Of a DNA stretch of 64,000 nucleotides, positions 62,260 to 64,000 are shown one piece after another. The position numbers and the translations under genes are program-made. Position 1 is the stretch's first letter. The number at the start of each line of letters is the position of its first letter. This DNA comes from Novosphingobium sp. G106 (GTDB lineage Bacteria; Pseudomonadota; Alphaproteobacteria; Sphingomonadales; Sphingomonadaceae): NCBI RefSeq assembly GCF_019075875.1, contig NZ_JAHOOZ010000001.1, positions 5,770,001 through 5,834,000 on the forward strand, given 5' to 3'. The notes beneath the pieces are model-generated. The model did not search any database. It was not told the origin of the DNA and was given only the letters and a program-made list of their open reading frames with translations.

Positions 62260-64000
62260 GTGACTCGCCATCGCAGTGCAGCGCTGGTCGGCAATCCCAA
62301 TGCGGGCAAGAGCGCGCTGTTCAATGCGCTGACCGGGGCGCGGCAGAAGATCGCAAACTATCCGGGCGTCACCGTCGAGCGGAAGTCCGGCCGGCTCGTG
62401 CTGCCCAGCGGCCAGCCGATCGAGCTGACCGACCTGCCCGGCGCCTACGGCCTCGATCCGACCAGCCCCGACGAGGAAGTGACCAGCAAGGTGGTCTACG
62501 GCAAGTTTCCCGGCGAGGCCTCGCCCGAGGTGCTGGTCGTGGTGCTCGACGCCTCAAACCTCGAGCAGCATCTCGTCTTCGCACAGGAACTGATCGCGCT
62601 GGGCAAGCCCACCGTGGTTGCGCTCAACATGGTCGACCTGGCCGAGCGCGACGGTCTGGTGCTCGATCCCAAGGCGCTTCAGGAGGCGCTCGGCGTCCCC
62701 GTGGTCCCGACCGTGGCCGTCCGCCGCCGCGGCCTTGTCGAGCTGGCCGAGGCGATCGAAGTGGCCGAGCCGCGCCATGTCGATCACGCTCTGGCGCATG
62801 TCATGCTGACCGAGCGCCGGGTCACGGCCCATGCCATTGCCGACGCGGCGATCGTCTCGGAGACCGCGCGGCATCGGCTGCATTCGAAGCTCGATGGGGT
62901 TCTGCTCAATCCCTGGATCGGGCCGCTGATCCTCTTCGCGCTGCTGTTCGTCGTGTTCCAGGCGGTCTTCGCCTGGGCGACGCCCTTTGCCGACGCGCTC
63001 GACGCCGGGGTCGGCCTGCTGGGCGATCTCGTCCGCGCGGAGATGGCGCCCAGCTTGCTGCGCGACCTGTTGACCGACGGCATCATCTCGGGCGTCGGTT
63101 CGGTCGTGGTGTTCCTGCCGCAGATCGTCATTCTGTTCTTTTTCATCCTCGCCATGGAAGCCTCGGGCTACATGGCGCGCGCGGCCTTCCTGATGGACCG
63201 CCTGATGGCGCATGTTGGGCTTTCGGGCCGCAGCTTCATCCCGCTGCTGTCGAGCTTCGCCTGCGCGATCCCGGGTATCATGGCGACGCGCTCCATCACC
63301 GATCCCAAGGACCGGCTGACGACGATCCTGATCGCACCGCTGATGACCTGTTCGGCGCGGCTGCCGGTCTATGCCGTGATCATTGCGGCCTTCATCCCCA
63401 ACCGCGCGGTGGGTTCGCTGGGCGTCGGCCTGCAGGGGCTGGTGCTGTTCGGGCTCTATGTCATCGGGATCGTCGGGGCGATGGTGGTGGCGCTGGTCCT
63501 GCGGCGCTCGGTCACCAAGGGCGCGGCCAGCGGCTTCATCATGGAACTGCCGAAGTACCAGATGCCGCGGGCCAAGGACATGGCGATCGCCTTGTTCCAG
63601 CGTGCCTGGATCTTCCTGCGCCGCGCCGGCACGATCATTTTCATGGTCACGGTGGTCCTGTGGCTGCTGCTGAATTTCCCGCGCGCCGAGCCAGGGCAGA
63701 ACCAGGTCGACGCCTCGATCGCGGGCAAGCTGGCCAACGGTCTGGCTGTGGTGGTCGAGCCGATCGGCTTCAACCGCGACATCGCGCTCTCGCTGATCCC
63801 GGCGATGGCGGCGCGCGAAGTGGCGGTGAGTTCGCTGGCGACGGCCTATGCCGTGGCCGGTTCGGCCGACGACGACAAGACGGCGGTAGCGCTTGGCGAC
63901 CAGCTCAAGGCGCACTGGACGCTGCCGACCGCGCTCGCGTTCCTCGCCTGGTTCGTCTTCGCGCCGCAATGCATGTCGACGATCGCGGTCACCCGGCGGG
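62260..64000 (+). CDS. feoB: FeoB ferrous iron transporter, 3' end beyond window
   Basis: From GTG 62260, 580 codons are visible. The N-terminal G domain has G1 GNPNAGKS (about 11-18), TVERKSGR, DLPGAYGL (G3) and NMVD (G4). It is followed by the Gate-containing membrane domain (SGVGSVVVFLPQIVILFF, SSFACAIPGIMATR, CSARLPVYAVII). It imports Fe(II) into the cytoplasm. No Fur box was recognised upstream of feoA. Confidence 0.95.
   Translation, partial: MTRHRSAALVGNPNAGKSALFNALTGARQKIANYPGVTVERKSGRLVLPSGQPIELTDLPGAYGLDPTSPDEEVTSKVVYGKFPGEASPEVLVVVLDASNLEQHLVFAQELIALGKPTVVALNMVDLAERDGLVLDPKALQEALGVPVVPTVAVRRRGLVELAEAIEVAEPRHVDHALAHVMLTERRVTAHAIADAAIVSETARHRLHSKLDGVLLNPWIGPLILFALLFVVFQAVFAWATPFADALDAGVGLLGDLVRAEMAPSLLRDLLTDGIISGVGSVVVFLPQIVILFFFILAMEASGYMARAAFLMDRLMAHVGLSGRSFIPLLSSFACAIPGIMATRSITDPKDRLTTILIAPLMTCSARLPVYAVIIAAFIPNRAVGSLGVGLQGLVLFGLYVIGIVGAMVVALVLRRSVTKGAASGFIMELPKYQMPRAKDMAIALFQRAWIFLRRAGTIIFMVTVVLWLLLNFPRAEPGQNQVDASIAGKLANGLAVVVEPIGFNRDIALSLIPAMAAREVAVSSLATAYAVAGSADDDKTAVALGDQLKAHWTLPTALAFLAWFVFAPQCMSTIAVTRR

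Overview
The window looks like chromosome from an alphaproteobacterium of the Sphingomonadaceae (Novosphingobium/Sphingobium/Sphingomonas group). The support is the high-GC coding sequence, an EipA (DUF1134) gene, COQ9, DUF6481, a TonB-dependent receptor with a sphingomonad-type IVVTA box, HWE/HisKA_2 kinases, and promoter-like GGAAC-N16-CGTT sites of the EcfG general stress type. It falls into two halves divided by a tRNA-Ser(GCT) gene at 48857-48949.

Right half (49.1-64 kb) is compact, undamaged core chromosome: a GNAT-nitrilase fusion, eipA, a TonB receptor, an aspartate/aromatic aminotransferase, an SDR/TetR pair with twin operators, ribE-ribD, a run of overlapping housekeeping genes (YgjP-type peptidase, YcgN, SCO lipoprotein), an ankyrin protein, COQ9 and feoA-feoB (feoB runs off the edge).

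Left half (1-48.8 kb) is accessory DNA, probably part of an integrated element whose integrase (47421-48671) abuts the tRNA gene. From the right end inward come integrase, excisionase-like HTH, DUF2274, then a complete trb mating-pair cluster (trbI-G-F-L-J-E-D-C-B, copG, traG) without any visible relaxase. Further left are a five-gene operon of unknown function (31.5-33.9 kb) behind a broken LuxR regulator, a DUF4239 membrane protein, an AT-rich gene-poor stretch (28.5-29.5 kb), the periplasmic aldehyde oxidase paoABC with a divergent LysR gene and two identical 12-bp palindromes, and a signal-transduction block of two HWE-type kinases, four single-domain receivers and an EAL protein. The leftmost part has envelope and transport genes (DUF421, DUF305, a class A PBP, MgtC), a tacAT-type toxin-antitoxin pair, and several decayed ion-transporter genes.

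The most coherent system is at 9.0-15.7 kb. It comprises an ECF sigma factor SigF with its membrane anti-sigma factor NrsF, a DUF1223 protein, a secreted peptide that is about one quarter methionine (MrpX-like), a cytochrome b (YedZ1-like) plus molybdopterin oxidoreductase (YedY1/MsrP-like), DUF1993, an exported MsrA and DoxX. Four promoters with exactly GTAACC-N16-CGAATA-like architecture precede its transcription units. This matches the reactive-chlorine/methionine-sulfoxide defence known from Azospira, here joined to msrA and doxX.

A second notable pattern is that six genes in the left half are frameshifted, and each is restored by removing one G (or C) from a homopolymer: GNAT at 16158, LysR at 27639, LuxR at 31028, a secreted protein at 33469, trbE at 41222 and trbJ at 42594. 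This is either a read/assembly artefact or real decay confined to the accessory half.
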